Source of the DNA: Rhabdonatronobacter sediminivivens
Lineage (GTDB): Bacteria; Pseudomonadota; Alphaproteobacteria; Rhodobacterales; Rhodobacteraceae
Length of the DNA: 64,000 nt
NCBI RefSeq assembly: GCF_013415485.1
Contig: NZ_JACBXS010000022.1
Span: 1 to 64,000, forward strand
Direction: 5' to 3'
The position numbers and the translations under genes are program-made. The notes beneath the pieces are model-generated. The model was not told the origin of the DNA. It did no database searches and was given only the letters and a program-made list of their open reading frames with translations. Positions 8,396 through 16,347 of this stretch are shown here, piece after piece (the first letter of the stretch is position 1; each line of letters starts with the position of its first letter).

Positions 8396-9364
8396 AGTGT
8401 CTTGTTGCAGGTAGAGGAAGAGCGGTTTGCGCTGGCCGAGGTGTTCACCATCGCGCGGGGCTCTCGGACCCATGCCGATGTGCTGACGGCGGTGGTTGCG
8501 CGCGGCGGGGTGCGCGGGTGGGGCGAGTGCGTGCCCTATGCGCGTTATGGCGAAACCATGGCGTCGGTGCGCGCCCAGATCGAAGGGTTGCCCGAGGGGA
8601 TCTCGCGCGCTGACCTGCAGGCGGCGCTGACGGCCGGGGCGGCGCGCAATGCCGTGGATTGCGCGCTGTGGGATTGGGAGGCAAAGCAGGCCGGGCTGCG
8701 GATCTGGGATCTGGCCGGTCTGGCTGCGCCCGGGCCGTTGGTCACGGCATATACCCTGTCGCTGGATACGCCCGAGAAGATGGAGGCGGCGGCGCGGCGT
8801 CATGCGCATCGCCCGCTTCTGAAGATCAAGCTGGGCACCCCCGAGGACATGCCACGGTTGGAAGCCGTGCGGCGCGGCGCGCCCGATACGCGGATCATCA
8901 TCGATGCGAATGAGGGCTGGACGGCGGAGGTCTATGCCGATCTGGCCCCGCATCTGTTGCGGCTGGGGGTGGCGATGGTGGAGCAGCCGCTGCCTGCAGG
9001 CGACGATGGGATGTTGGGCGAGATCGCGCGCCCCTTGCCCGTCTGTGCCGATGAGAGCTGCCATGACCGCGCCAGCCTGCCCGATCTGGCGGGGAAGTAT
9101 GACATGGTCAACATAAAGCTGGACAAGACCGGCGGATTGACCGAGGCGCTGGCCCTGCGCGATGCGGCGCGGGCGGCGGGGTATCGGGTGATGGTGGGCT
9201 GCATGGTGGGGTCTTCGCTGGCCATGGCGCCGGCGGTTCTGGTGGCCCAGGGGGCCGAGGTGGTGGATCTTGACGGACCTTTGCTTCTGGCCGAAGACCG
9301 CGCAAACGCTTTGCAGTATGATGCCGCCGGGGTGCATCCGCCCGTGGCGGAACTTTGGGGATGA
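8390..9364 (+). CDS. dgcA: DgcA, N-acetyl-D-glutamate racemase (enolase superfamily)
   Basis: A muconate-lactonising subgroup member of about 324 residues with the complete enolase-superfamily catalytic set: the LLKIKLG lysine pair (KxK), metal ligands in IIIDANEGW, VEQPL and CADES, and the opposing lysine in NIKLDKTGG. Dipeptide epimerases share these residues; next to dgcN, racemisation of N-acetyl-D-glutamate to the L form is the better reading. The start is unclear: the ATG at 8390 lies inside the tail of repeat copy A and has no ribosome site, whereas TTG at 8402 has GGAG 6 nt upstream and would remove four residues. Confidence 0.83.
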   Translation: MESVLLQVEEERFALAEVFTIARGSRTHADVLTAVVARGGVRGWGECVPYARYGETMASVRAQIEGLPEGISRADLQAALTAGAARNAVDCALWDWEAKQAGLRIWDLAGLAAPGPLVTAYTLSLDTPEKMEAAARRHAHRPLLKIKLGTPEDMPRLEAVRRGAPDTRIIIDANEGWTAEVYADLAPHLLRLGVAMVEQPLPAGDDGMLGEIARPLPVCADESCHDRASLPDLAGKYDMVNIKLDKTGGLTEALALRDAARAAGYRVMVGCMVGSSLAMAPAVLVAQGAEVVDLDGPLLLAEDRANALQYDAAGVHPPVAELWG

Positions 9365-9375
9365 AGGAGCACGCC

Positions 9376-10239
9376 ATGGTGCGGACAGTCTATGTGAACG
9401 GTGCGTATCTGCCCGAGGGCGAGGCGCAGGTCTCGATCTTCGATCGCGGATTTCTGATGGCGGATGGGGTCTATGAGGTCACCACCGTCATCGACGGCAA
9501 GCTGATCGATTTCGACGGGCATCTGGCGCGGCTGGAACGGTCCCTGGGCGAGCTGGACATCGCCAACCCCATGGACCGCGACCAGTGGCTGGAGGTGCAC
9601 CGCGAGTTGGTGGCGCGCAACGGCTTGGATCAGGGGATGATCTATCTGCAGGTCACCCGGGGCGCGCCCGGGGACCGGGATTTCGTCTTTCCGGACCCTG
9701 ACACCACCGCGCCGACGGTGGTTCTGTTCACCCAGTCCAACCCGGCGCTGGTGGACAGCCCCAAGGCGCAGAGGGGGATCAAGGTCATCGCGATTGACGA
9801 TCTCCGCTGGGGGCGGCGGGACATCAAGACGGTGCAACTGCTTTACCCGTCCATGGGCAAGATGATGGCGATCAGGGCCGGGGCCGATGATGCCTGGATG
9901 GTGCAGGACGGAACCATCACCGAGGGGACCTCGAACAACGCCTATATCATCAAGGACGGCAAGATTGTTACGCGCGCGCTGTCCAATGACATCCTGCATG
10001 GGATCACCCGCGCCGCCGTGCTGCGCTTCGCGCGCGAGGCGCAGATGCCTGTGGAAGAGCGCAGCTTTACCCTGGAGGAGGCCAAGGCGGCGGATGAGGC
10101 CTTCGTGACCTCGGCCAGCACCTTTGTCATGCCGGTAGTGGACATCGATGGGGCGGCGCTGGGGGCGGGCACGCCGGGGCCTCTGGCGATGCGGCTGCGT
10201 GAGATCTACATCGAGGAAAGCCGCAAGGCCGCGATCTGA
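9376..10239 (+). CDS. class IV PLP aminotransferase, D-amino-acid transaminase-like
   Basis: A 287-residue fold-type IV aminotransferase. The N-terminus TVYVNGAYLPEGEAQVSIFDRGFLMADGVYEV is typical; the PLP lysine is in RRDIKTVQLL, and TITEGTSNNAYII is the phosphate-binding region. D-alanine (D-amino-acid) transaminases have this arrangement, and the gene follows dgcA by 11 bp with AAGGAG 8 nt before the ATG. Together with dgcN-dgcA it suggests D-alanine/D-glutamate interconversion feeding N-acetyl-glutamate catabolism. A branched-chain or aminodeoxychorismate role is less likely from context. Confidence 0.85.
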   Translation: MVRTVYVNGAYLPEGEAQVSIFDRGFLMADGVYEVTTVIDGKLIDFDGHLARLERSLGELDIANPMDRDQWLEVHRELVARNGLDQGMIYLQVTRGAPGDRDFVFPDPDTTAPTVVLFTQSNPALVDSPKAQRGIKVIAIDDLRWGRRDIKTVQLLYPSMGKMMAIRAGADDAWMVQDGTITEGTSNNAYIIKDGKIVTRALSNDILHGITRAAVLRFAREAQMPVEERSFTLEEAKAADEAFVTSASTFVMPVVDIDGAALGAGTPGPLAMRLREIYIEESRKAAI

Positions 10240-10252
10240 GCGCGTGCCCTGA

Positions 10253-10268
10253 CCGCCCCTCGGGGCGG
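10253..10268. terminator. hairpin between converging genes
   Basis: CCGCCCC-TC-GGGGCGG is a perfect 7-bp stem, 13 bp after the aminotransferase stop and 5 bp before the end of the converging gene. There is no T-run on either strand, so termination would be weak or factor-aided. Confidence 0.4.
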
Positions 10269-10273
10269 GCATG

Positions 10274-10681
10274 TCATGGGGCCGGGGCGTCGGTGGCGGG
10301 CGCCGGCGTATCGGCCCAATGCGTCAGGCAGCCCGTATCGGCGTCGAATTCGCCGCGCGGCAGCAAGGCGAATTGCCGGCGGTCGGTCTCGAATTCACTG
10401 CAGACCCGGATCATGCCATCGGCCCCCTGATCGATGCGGTAGGGCGCGCCGGTGAACGGGTCCAGATGCGACCGGGGTTCAGGGCAGCGCGGATCCTGAC
10501 CTTCGGCTGGCTGGCCGTGCTGGCGCAGGCAGGCAAGGTGATATGCCAATGCGCGCAGGTCATCCAGCCGCTGTGCGTCGCGGCGTTCGGCGCGTGCCTG
10601 GAGCGGGCCGCCGATGGTCCACAGCCCGGCTGCCACCGCGAGGGCACAGCACAGCAGGATGGCGCCCGTTGCGCGGTCCAT
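10274..10681 (-). CDS. hypothetical membrane-anchored protein
   Basis: A 135-residue protein that I do not recognise. Residues 7-24 (AILLCCALAVAAGLWTIG) form one hydrophobic segment, likely an uncleaved signal anchor, leaving a periplasmic domain with three spaced cysteines and a Pro/Ala-rich tail. Its ATG overlaps the stop of the preceding gene by one base (TGATG), so the two are translationally coupled. The pair follows the DUF1244 gene directly, making a three-gene minus-strand unit. Confidence 0.7.
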   Translation of the reverse strand: MDRATGAILLCCALAVAAGLWTIGGPLQARAERRDAQRLDDLRALAYHLACLRQHGQPAEGQDPRCPEPRSHLDPFTGAPYRIDQGADGMIRVCSEFETDRRQFALLPRGEFDADTGCLTHWADTPAPATDAPAP

Positions 10682-11307
10682 CAGCCGGTATCCAGAAATC
10701 GACGGAAGTAGCTCAGCACCAGCAGGGCAACCACGGCCACCAATGTGGCCTTGGCCAGGAATTGCCCGGTCAGATCGCCGCTGAGCGCGGCATAGACCAC
10801 CGCAACGGCATCGCCCAGCAGCACCAGCGCCGCCAGGAACAGCCCCAGCGCGCCGATCCGGGCGCGCATGGGCGCGCGGCGCAGGCCGTCAGTGCCCGTT
10901 GCCGCCCGTTCCGCATGCAGATGAAGCCACAGAAAGAGCGGCGCCAGCACGATCAGCGTGGCCATGGACCAGCGCATGGAACTGCCCGCCCAGCCCGCCC
11001 TGTGGCCAGCTGTGTCATCCGGCACCCAGATTTCTATCAGTCTGAACCCCAGGCTGGTCAGATGCCAGGTGACGGCGACCAGTGCCAGAAACAACAGCGC
11101 ATGCACCACTGCCTCGCGCACCGGGACCGAGGCCCGCGGGCGCGGGACCGGAACCCCCAGCCCGCTGTCGCTCCACCCGGCAAGGGCCGTGTCGACCTCT
11201 GCGCCGGTCCAGCCGGCGTCTTCGAGCGCGGATCGCAGCGTTTCCGGGCTGTGGCCCGCCTGCAATCCCTGCCGGATGAACAGGGACAGCTGGTCGGCGG
11301 GTTTCAT
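10681..11307 (-). CDS. DUF5671-like four-helix membrane protein
   Basis: A 208-residue protein. The first ~45 residues form a small helical domain (MKPADQLSLFIRQGLQAGHS, then LRSALEDAGWTGAEVDTAL, resembling a SHOCT/UBA-like packing), followed by about four membrane helices starting at VVHALLFLALVAVTW. The layout matches DUF5671-type proteins; no function is known. It begins immediately after the DUF1244 stop (0 bp apart) and overlaps the next gene by one base, so it belongs to that operon. Confidence 0.72.
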   Translation of the reverse strand: MKPADQLSLFIRQGLQAGHSPETLRSALEDAGWTGAEVDTALAGWSDSGLGVPVPRPRASVPVREAVVHALLFLALVAVTWHLTSLGFRLIEIWVPDDTAGHRAGWAGSSMRWSMATLIVLAPLFLWLHLHAERAATGTDGLRRAPMRARIGALGLFLAALVLLGDAVAVVYAALSGDLTGQFLAKATLVAVVALLVLSYFRRFLDTG

Positions 11308-11622
11308 TCAGTCCGACCGGGTGCCGACGTTTTCGGCGAATGACGTCTCGAAGGCCTTTTGCTGTTCGGGGCTGGCTTCGGACTGATGCTTCGCCTTCCA
11401 TTCGGCATAGGGCATGCCATAGACGATTTCGCGCGCGGCCTCCTTGTCCATGTCGATCCCGCGGTCGCTGGCAGCTTCCTGGTACCAGCGACTCAGGCAG
11501 TTGCGGCAGAACCCGGTCAGGTTCATCATGTCGATGTTCTGCACATCACTGCGCTTGTCCAGATGCTCCAGCAGGCGGCGAAAGGCGGCGGCCTCCAGTT
11601 CGATGCGGGTCTGTTCATTCAT
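11308..11622 (-). CDS. DUF1244 family protein
   Basis: A 104-residue protein with the family hallmark NLTGFCRNCLSRWYQEAA, a CxxC pair that may bind metal, and GIDMDKEAAREIVYGMPYAEWK. DUF1244 proteins are small cytoplasmic proteins common in alphaproteobacteria; their role is unknown to me. The ATG at 11622 is preceded by AAGGAG. It leads a three-gene operon with the two membrane proteins downstream and diverges from pyk across 189 bp. Confidence 0.88.
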   Translation of the reverse strand: MNEQTRIELEAAAFRRLLEHLDKRSDVQNIDMMNLTGFCRNCLSRWYQEAASDRGIDMDKEAAREIVYGMPYAEWKAKHQSEASPEQQKAFETSFAENVGTRSD

Positions 11623-11811
11623 TGGTGATCTCCTTGGTATAGTGAGAAGGTGTTGACGCGCCAGTCAGTGGTCAAGGGGGAAAGGCTTGCGGTAATCTGG
11701 AAATGGGGTATCTGCTTGCGCTAACAATCAGCGCGCATCAACCGCCGGGTATGCCCCGGGTTGCGGTTCGAGGCCCCTGCGGGCATCCTGCGCGGAACGG
11801 AAAGGACACCC

Positions 11812-13257
11812 ATGCGACGCAAACGCAATGTCAAGATCGTGGCCACCCTGGGCCCAGCCTCCAGTGACCACAAGACCATCCGCGCCCTGTGCGACGCAGG
11901 CGCCGATGTGTTCCGGCTGAACCTCAGTCACGGCAGCCATGACGATATTCGCGCCCGGCACCGGATCATCCGGCAGATCGAGGCGGATACCGGGCGCCCC
12001 ATCGCCATCCTGGCCGATCTTCAGGGGCCCAAGCTGCGTGTGGGCAGCTTTGCCTCTGGTGCGGTTGATCTTGAAGAGGGCAACAGCTTCCGGCTGGACC
12101 TGGACCCGGCGCCGGGTGATTCGCACCGCGTGACCCTGGCTCATCCGGAGATATTTGCCGCGCTGCGTCCCGGCGCCACGCTGTTGGTCAATGACGGCAA
12201 GATCAGGCTTCGGGTGCGCGACTGCAGCCCCGAACATGCCGATTGCGAGATCGAGGTGGGCGGCACGATCTCCGACAACAAGGGCGTCAACGTGCCCGAT
12301 GTGGTGCTGCCGCTGGCGGCCCTGTCCGACAAGGACCGCACCGATCTGGAATTCGTCTGCGACCTGGGCGTGGACTGGCTGGCGCTGTCCTTTGTGCAGC
12401 GCGCCAGCGACGTGCATGAGGCGCGCGAACTGGTCAATGGCCGTGCGGCCATCATGTGCAAGATCGAAAAGCCCGCGGGCGTGACGGCCTTCGACGAGAT
12501 CCTGGAGGCTTCGGACGGGATCATGGTGGCGCGCGGCGATCTGGGGGTGGAACTGCCGATCCAGAATGTGCCGCCGATCCAGAAGCGCTTGGTGCGCAAG
12601 TGCCGCGCTGCCGCCAAACCGGTGATCGTGGCCACGCAGATGCTGGAATCGATGATCACCAGCCCCATGCCGACACGGGCCGAGGTGTCGGATGTGGCCA
12701 CCGCCATCTATGAGGGCGCCGATGCGGTGATGCTCTCGGCGGAATCGGCGGCGGGCAGCTATCCGGTCGAAGCCGTGACCACCATGAACAACGTGGCGAT
12801 CGAGGTTGAAAACGATCCCACCTATCAGCAGGTGATGGATGCCTCGCGCAAGATCGTGCATGCCTCGGTCGCCGACGGGATCGTTGCCGCCGCCCGCGAA
12901 ATCGCCGAAACAACGGATATCGTCGCCATCTGCTGCTTCACCAGTTCCGGCACCACCGCAGCCCGTGTGGCGCGCGAACGGCCCCATGTGCCGATCATCG
13001 CGCTGACCACTATTGTCGGCACCGCGCGACGGCTGACGCTGACCTGGGGGATCCATTGTGTGATGACCTCGGAAATCATCCGGTTCAAGGAGGCGGTCAT
13101 CAGCGCCGTGCGCGCTGCGCGCCGGTTCGAATTCGCCTCCGAGGAGGATCAGATCGTGGTGACGGCCGGGGTGCCGTTCAACATCCCGGGCACCACGAAC
13201 ATCCTGCGGGTGGCGCCTTGTGCGGAACACTTGATCCGCTTGACCGACCCGGAGTAG
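11812..13257 (+). CDS. pyk: pyruvate kinase
   Basis: 481 residues, the normal length. Visible landmarks are VKIVATLGPASSD at the N-terminus, FRLNLSHGSH, ADLQGPKLRVG, the active-site block MCKIEKPAGV and IMVARGDLGVELP, and VATQMLESMI...PTRAEVSDVATAIYEGADAVMLSAESA. It converts phosphoenolpyruvate and ADP to pyruvate and ATP in the cytoplasm. GGAAAGGAC precedes the ATG at 11812. A 75-residue membrane protein follows after 26 bp and is probably co-transcribed. Confidence 0.97.
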   Translation: MRRKRNVKIVATLGPASSDHKTIRALCDAGADVFRLNLSHGSHDDIRARHRIIRQIEADTGRPIAILADLQGPKLRVGSFASGAVDLEEGNSFRLDLDPAPGDSHRVTLAHPEIFAALRPGATLLVNDGKIRLRVRDCSPEHADCEIEVGGTISDNKGVNVPDVVLPLAALSDKDRTDLEFVCDLGVDWLALSFVQRASDVHEARELVNGRAAIMCKIEKPAGVTAFDEILEASDGIMVARGDLGVELPIQNVPPIQKRLVRKCRAAAKPVIVATQMLESMITSPMPTRAEVSDVATAIYEGADAVMLSAESAAGSYPVEAVTTMNNVAIEVENDPTYQQVMDASRKIVHASVADGIVAAAREIAETTDIVAICCFTSSGTTAARVARERPHVPIIALTTIVGTARRLTLTWGIHCVMTSEIIRFKEAVISAVRAARRFEFASEEDQIVVTAGVPFNIPGTTNILRVAPCAEHLIRLTDPE

Positions 13258-13283
13258 AATCGTGCATCTGAACGGGGGCTGAC

Positions 13284-13511
13284 ATGAGCTATGACGTTCT
13301 GTTCCTGTTAGGTATATTTCTGCTGCCGTTTGCGGTGCTGAGCATGATGGGGGCCTGGGTTGGCGGGCGGTCCCCGCGCACGGGCGGGATTCTGGGCATG
13401 GTGGCGCTGGTGCTGCTGATCTATGTCGCCCAGTCGCGCCCGGCGGGCCTGTATGACCTGCGCGACATTCCCGCGCTGACGGTGGCGGTCTTTGGGCGGC
13501 TTCTGGGCTGA
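13284..13511 (+). CDS. small two-helix membrane protein
   Basis: A 75-residue protein with two hydrophobic helices ([20 protein letters not shown], then [14 protein letters not shown]) joined by a GGRSPRTGG loop, and an amphipathic tail. I do not recognise a named family; similar proteins sit after pyk in other Rhodobacterales as far as I recall. It is 26 bp downstream of pyk, with GGGGGCTG before the ATG. Confidence 0.72.
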   Translation: MSYDVLFLLGIFLLPFAVLSMMGAWVGGRSPRTGGILGMVALVLLIYVAQSRPAGLYDLRDIPALTVAVFGRLLG

Positions 13512-13635
13512 CGTTGGGCCAGCAACGCTTGCAAAGGGGCGGCGCGCGGTGTATCCGGCGCGCTCGAACACGATGCGGCCGGCCCCAGGCATGCCGAGTC
13601 GCATCCGGACCGAAAGCCCGAAAAAGGAGTCGGAA

Positions 13636-13836
13636 ATGCCGAAGATGAAGACCAAATCAAGCGCCAAGAAGCGCTTTTCCATGACCGCAAGCGGCAAGGT
13701 CAAGGTGGCCCAGGCCGGCAAGCGGCACGGGATGATCAAGCGGACGCCCAAGTTCATTCGTGACGCGCGCGGCACCACGGTCCTGTCGGACCAGGATGCC
13801 CGTATCGTCAAGAAATACATGCCCTACGACCGCTGA
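13636..13836 (+). CDS. rpmI: 50S ribosomal protein L35
   Basis: A 66-residue, highly basic protein starting [20 protein letters not shown], with the conserved KRHGMIKRT and ending KKYMPYDR. It is a component of the large subunit. AAGGAG lies 9 nt upstream of the ATG, and rplT follows after 12 bp. The usual upstream infC is absent here; the preceding 124 bp must hold the promoter. Confidence 0.97.
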   Translation: MPKMKTKSSAKKRFSMTASGKVKVAQAGKRHGMIKRTPKFIRDARGTTVLSDQDARIVKKYMPYDR

Positions 13837-13848
13837 GGAGTCCCAGAC

Positions 13849-14211
13849 ATGGCACGCGTTACATCCGGGAAAGTCACCCACGCCCGTCACCGCAAGGTGG
13901 TCAAGGCCGCCAAAGGCTATTACGGCGCACGTTCGCGCAACTTCCGCACCGCCACCCAGGCGGTGGACAAGGCCAACCAGTACGCCACCCGCGACCGCAA
14001 GAACCGCAAGCGCAGTTTCCGCGCCCTGTGGATCCAGCGGATCAACGCCGCGGTGCGTGAGATCGACCCCGCGCTGACCTATTCGCGCTTCATCAACGGC
14101 CTGACGCTGGCCGGGATCGAAGTGGACCGCAAGGTTCTGGCCGATCTGGCCGTGCATGAGCCCGAGGCCTTTGGCCAGATCGTGGACAAGGCCCGCGCCG
14201 CGATGGCCTGA
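13849..14211 (+). CDS. rplT: 50S ribosomal protein L20
   Basis: 120 residues beginning [31 protein letters not shown] and containing [13 protein letters not shown] and YSRFINGL, all diagnostic. L20 is an early 23S rRNA-binding assembly protein and in some bacteria an autogenous regulator of the operon. GAGGAGT precedes the ATG. A strong intrinsic terminator follows at 14244, so pheS is not part of this transcript. Confidence 0.98.
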   Translation: MARVTSGKVTHARHRKVVKAAKGYYGARSRNFRTATQAVDKANQYATRDRKNRKRSFRALWIQRINAAVREIDPALTYSRFINGLTLAGIEVDRKVLADLAVHEPEAFGQIVDKARAAMA

Positions 14212-14243
14212 GGCTGCGCTGCGGTCATCCAGAGACTGCGATG

Positions 14244-14267
14244 CGGGGGGCTTTGGCCCCCCGTTTT
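14244..14267 (+). terminator. rho-independent terminator of rpmI-rplT
   Basis: An 8-bp perfect stem CGGGGGGC-TTTG-GCCCCCCG (14244-14263) is followed directly by TTTT, 33 bp after the rplT stop. Confidence 0.92.
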
Positions 14268-14326
14268 CATGTCTGGCCTCGGCTGGTCCTACTGGCCGAA
14301 GCGCTGCGCGGCCTGGCTGGCACAAG

Positions 14327-14397
14327 GCGCCCCCGAGCCGCGCTCCCACCCGCCCACCCCGCGCGCCTCGGGGGCGCGGCCCGGCGGGGGCCGGGCC
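14327..14397 (-). repeat. G4-loop hairpin repeat, copy 3, with abutting second hairpin
   Basis: The stem GCGCCCCCGAG (14327-14337) pairs with 14367-14377 around a loop containing CCCACCCGCCCACCCC. An abutting hairpin GGCCCGG/CCGGGCC occupies 14378-14397. It lies between the converging rplT operon and the minus-strand methyltransferase gene. Confidence 0.88.
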
Positions 14398-14432
14398 GGT
14401 TGGGTGGCAGCGTGCGGGAACTGGACCTGCGA

Positions 14433-15380
14433 TCAGTCCGGTTTCTGGGCGCTGATCATTGCGTAGCTGAGGCCGGGGCGGGTTTCCCCTGCTGCCGGGT
14501 CCGCGCCCTGGATCACATAGGGGCCCATCAGCCCGGCCACCGAATTGCGCACCAGCAGCGGCGGCATGAAGCGGCGCAGCAGGCGGTATTTCCAGTTGGT
14601 AAACACGCGGGTGGCGATCTTTTGCAGGCGGTGGGTGCCGGGCAGGACTGCCTGGCTCAGGTCGCGTTCGGTGACGGCCAGTCCCGCGGCTTCGAAGGGG
14701 ATGCGCCAGTCCTGCAGCGTCCAGAAACCGTTGGTCACCGCGGTGGTGACCTCGAACAGCCGCGCGGCGGTCATCATGTCGGCGGGGGCGCTGTTCAGAT
14801 CCGGGTGACGGAACCCGTCATAGATGACCACCCGGCCCCCGGGCTTTAGCAGCGCCGCCATCTGCGCGGCAGTGCGGCCCGGGTCCTGCGCGTAGCACAG
14901 GGTTTCCACGGCGAAGATCACGTCAAACGTACCGATATCGGCGGGCAGGTCATCATGGCTGCCTTGCCGGAAGGTGGTGTTGGTCAGCCCGGCCTGCGCG
15001 GCGGCGCGGGTGCAGCCGGCGACATGGGTATCCAGAAGGTCCAGCCCGGTAAAGGCGACCTGTGGGTGCTGAGGCGCCAGGTGGAGCGTGTTGAATCCCA
15101 GCCCGCAGCCCAGTTCCAGCACGCGCGTCGCACCCGTCTCACCGATATGGCGCGTGATTTCCCGGGCCTGGGCGTAATAGCCGGCCTTGTCGAAGCTGCC
15201 TTCGGGATTGAGCGCGAAATGCATGCAGCCCGCTTCGGAATGGATGCGTCGGTAGCCAGGCACCGACTGGCGGTAATAGGGGGCGATGATGTCGCGCCCT
15301 TCGCTCGCCAGAATGCGATCGATCCCGAACGCCCTGTCCACCAATTGCAGCGCGCCGGACAGCGGCATGTTCAGAGGCAT
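14433..15380 (-). CDS. class I SAM-dependent methyltransferase, substrate unknown
   Basis: About 315 residues. RVLELGCGLGFNTLHLA is motif I; GTFDVIFAVETLCYAQD and LKPGGRVVIYDGF are motifs IV and VI of the methyltransferase-11/sterol or quinone C-methyltransferase type. A preceding region, YYRQSVPGYRRIHSEAGCMHFALN, and a basic C-terminal helix bundle suggest a lipid or small hydrophobic substrate. Start choice is weak: I took the ATG at 15380 (MPLNMPLSGA); a TTG at 15425 is also open. It is a single minus-strand gene ended by repeat copy 3. Confidence 0.75.
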   Translation of the reverse strand: MPLNMPLSGALQLVDRAFGIDRILASEGRDIIAPYYRQSVPGYRRIHSEAGCMHFALNPEGSFDKAGYYAQAREITRHIGETGATRVLELGCGLGFNTLHLAPQHPQVAFTGLDLLDTHVAGCTRAAAQAGLTNTTFRQGSHDDLPADIGTFDVIFAVETLCYAQDPGRTAAQMAALLKPGGRVVIYDGFRHPDLNSAPADMMTAARLFEVTTAVTNGFWTLQDWRIPFEAAGLAVTERDLSQAVLPGTHRLQKIATRVFTNWKYRLLRRFMPPLLVRNSVAGLMGPYVIQGADPAAGETRPGLSYAMISAQKPD

Positions 15381-15549
15381 TGGCTGCACGCTGTGAAGGA
15401 CTGGCTGGGTATGTTTCAAGTGCAATGCGATATCCTGTTATACCGATAAAATCTCCCTTTCGTTATGACGGTTTCCCGAAGTTTGGCAAGATGTCCGGCC
15501 GGTTCTTCCGGCCCTTGGCAGGCAGGCCGCGCGCCGGTTGCCAGCGGTA

Positions 15550-16347
15550 TCAGCGCCCCTTCCAGACGGGATCACGTTTTTCGGCGAAGGCGCGGGCGCC
15601 TTCCAGTTGATCGTCCGAGGAATAGAGCCGGTCCACGGTGGGGAACTGGCGCCGGGTGATGCGGTTGAGCGCGTCCTGAAAGCGCATGTCCTCGGCCTCG
15701 CGCACCACTTCCTTGATGGCGGCATAGACCAGCGGCGGCCCCGATTCCAGAAGCCGCGCCAGTTCCCAGGTCTTTGGCAGCAGGTCTTCGGGCGTCGTGA
15801 TCTCGCGCAGCAGGCCCCAGCGCAGGGCCTCTTCGGCATCGAACCAGCGGCCCGTCAGCAACAAGTCCATGGCCACATGGTAGGGGATGCGTTTGGGCAG
15901 CTTGATCGAGGCCGCATCAGCCACCGTGCCCGAGCGGATTTCCGGCAGCGCGAAGCTGGCGGTGTCCGCGGCCAGGATCAGATCGCATGACAGCGCCAGT
16001 TCCAGCCCGCCCCCGCAGCAGATGCCATTGACGGCGGCGATCACCGGCTTGTTCATCTGCGGCAGCTCCTGCAGGCCGCCGAAGCCGCCCACGCCATAGT
16101 CACCATCCACCGCATCGCCGTCGGCGGCGGCTTTCAGGTCCCAGCCGGGGCAGAAGAATTTGTCCCCCGCCGCCCGCAGGATGGCCACGCGCAGGGCGTC
16201 GTCATCGCGGAATTCACGGAACACCTCGCCCATGATCCGGCTGGTGGCCAAGTCGATGGCATTGGCCTTTGGCCGGTCCAGCGTCACTTCAAGGATGGCG
16301 CCTTCGTGGCGGGTCTTGACGGGGCCTTCGGTCCGCATCTGCATCAT
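15550..16347 (-). CDS. enoyl-CoA hydratase/isomerase (CaiD-like crotonase)
   Basis: A 265-residue crotonase. The oxyanion-hole segments AAGDKFFCPGWDLKAA and NKPVIAAVNGICCGGGLELALSCD are present, as is the catalytic-Glu region ALPEIRSGTVADAA. The sequence resembles carnitinyl-CoA dehydratase (CaiD). Its ATG overlaps the stop of the upstream CoA ligase gene (ATGA), with GGGAGG 8 nt before the start. The paired ligase makes a CoA thioester that this enzyme would hydrate or dehydrate; carnitine-type metabolism is a guess, since no CaiB-type transferase is adjacent. Confidence 0.85.
   Translation of the reverse strand: MMQMRTEGPVKTRHEGAILEVTLDRPKANAIDLATSRIMGEVFREFRDDDALRVAILRAAGDKFFCPGWDLKAAADGDAVDGDYGVGGFGGLQELPQMNKPVIAAVNGICCGGGLELALSCDLILAADTASFALPEIRSGTVADAASIKLPKRIPYHVAMDLLLTGRWFDAEEALRWGLLREITTPEDLLPKTWELARLLESGPPLVYAAIKEVVREAEDMRFQDALNRITRRQFPTVDRLYSSDDQLEGARAFAEKRDPVWKGR

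Noticed and set aside
11728..13230. Minus-strand open frame opposite pyk, and similar frames opposite bchX, bchY, bchZ and the CoA ligase
   Set aside because: Each mirrors a conserved gene and lacks recognisable motifs or ribosome sites.
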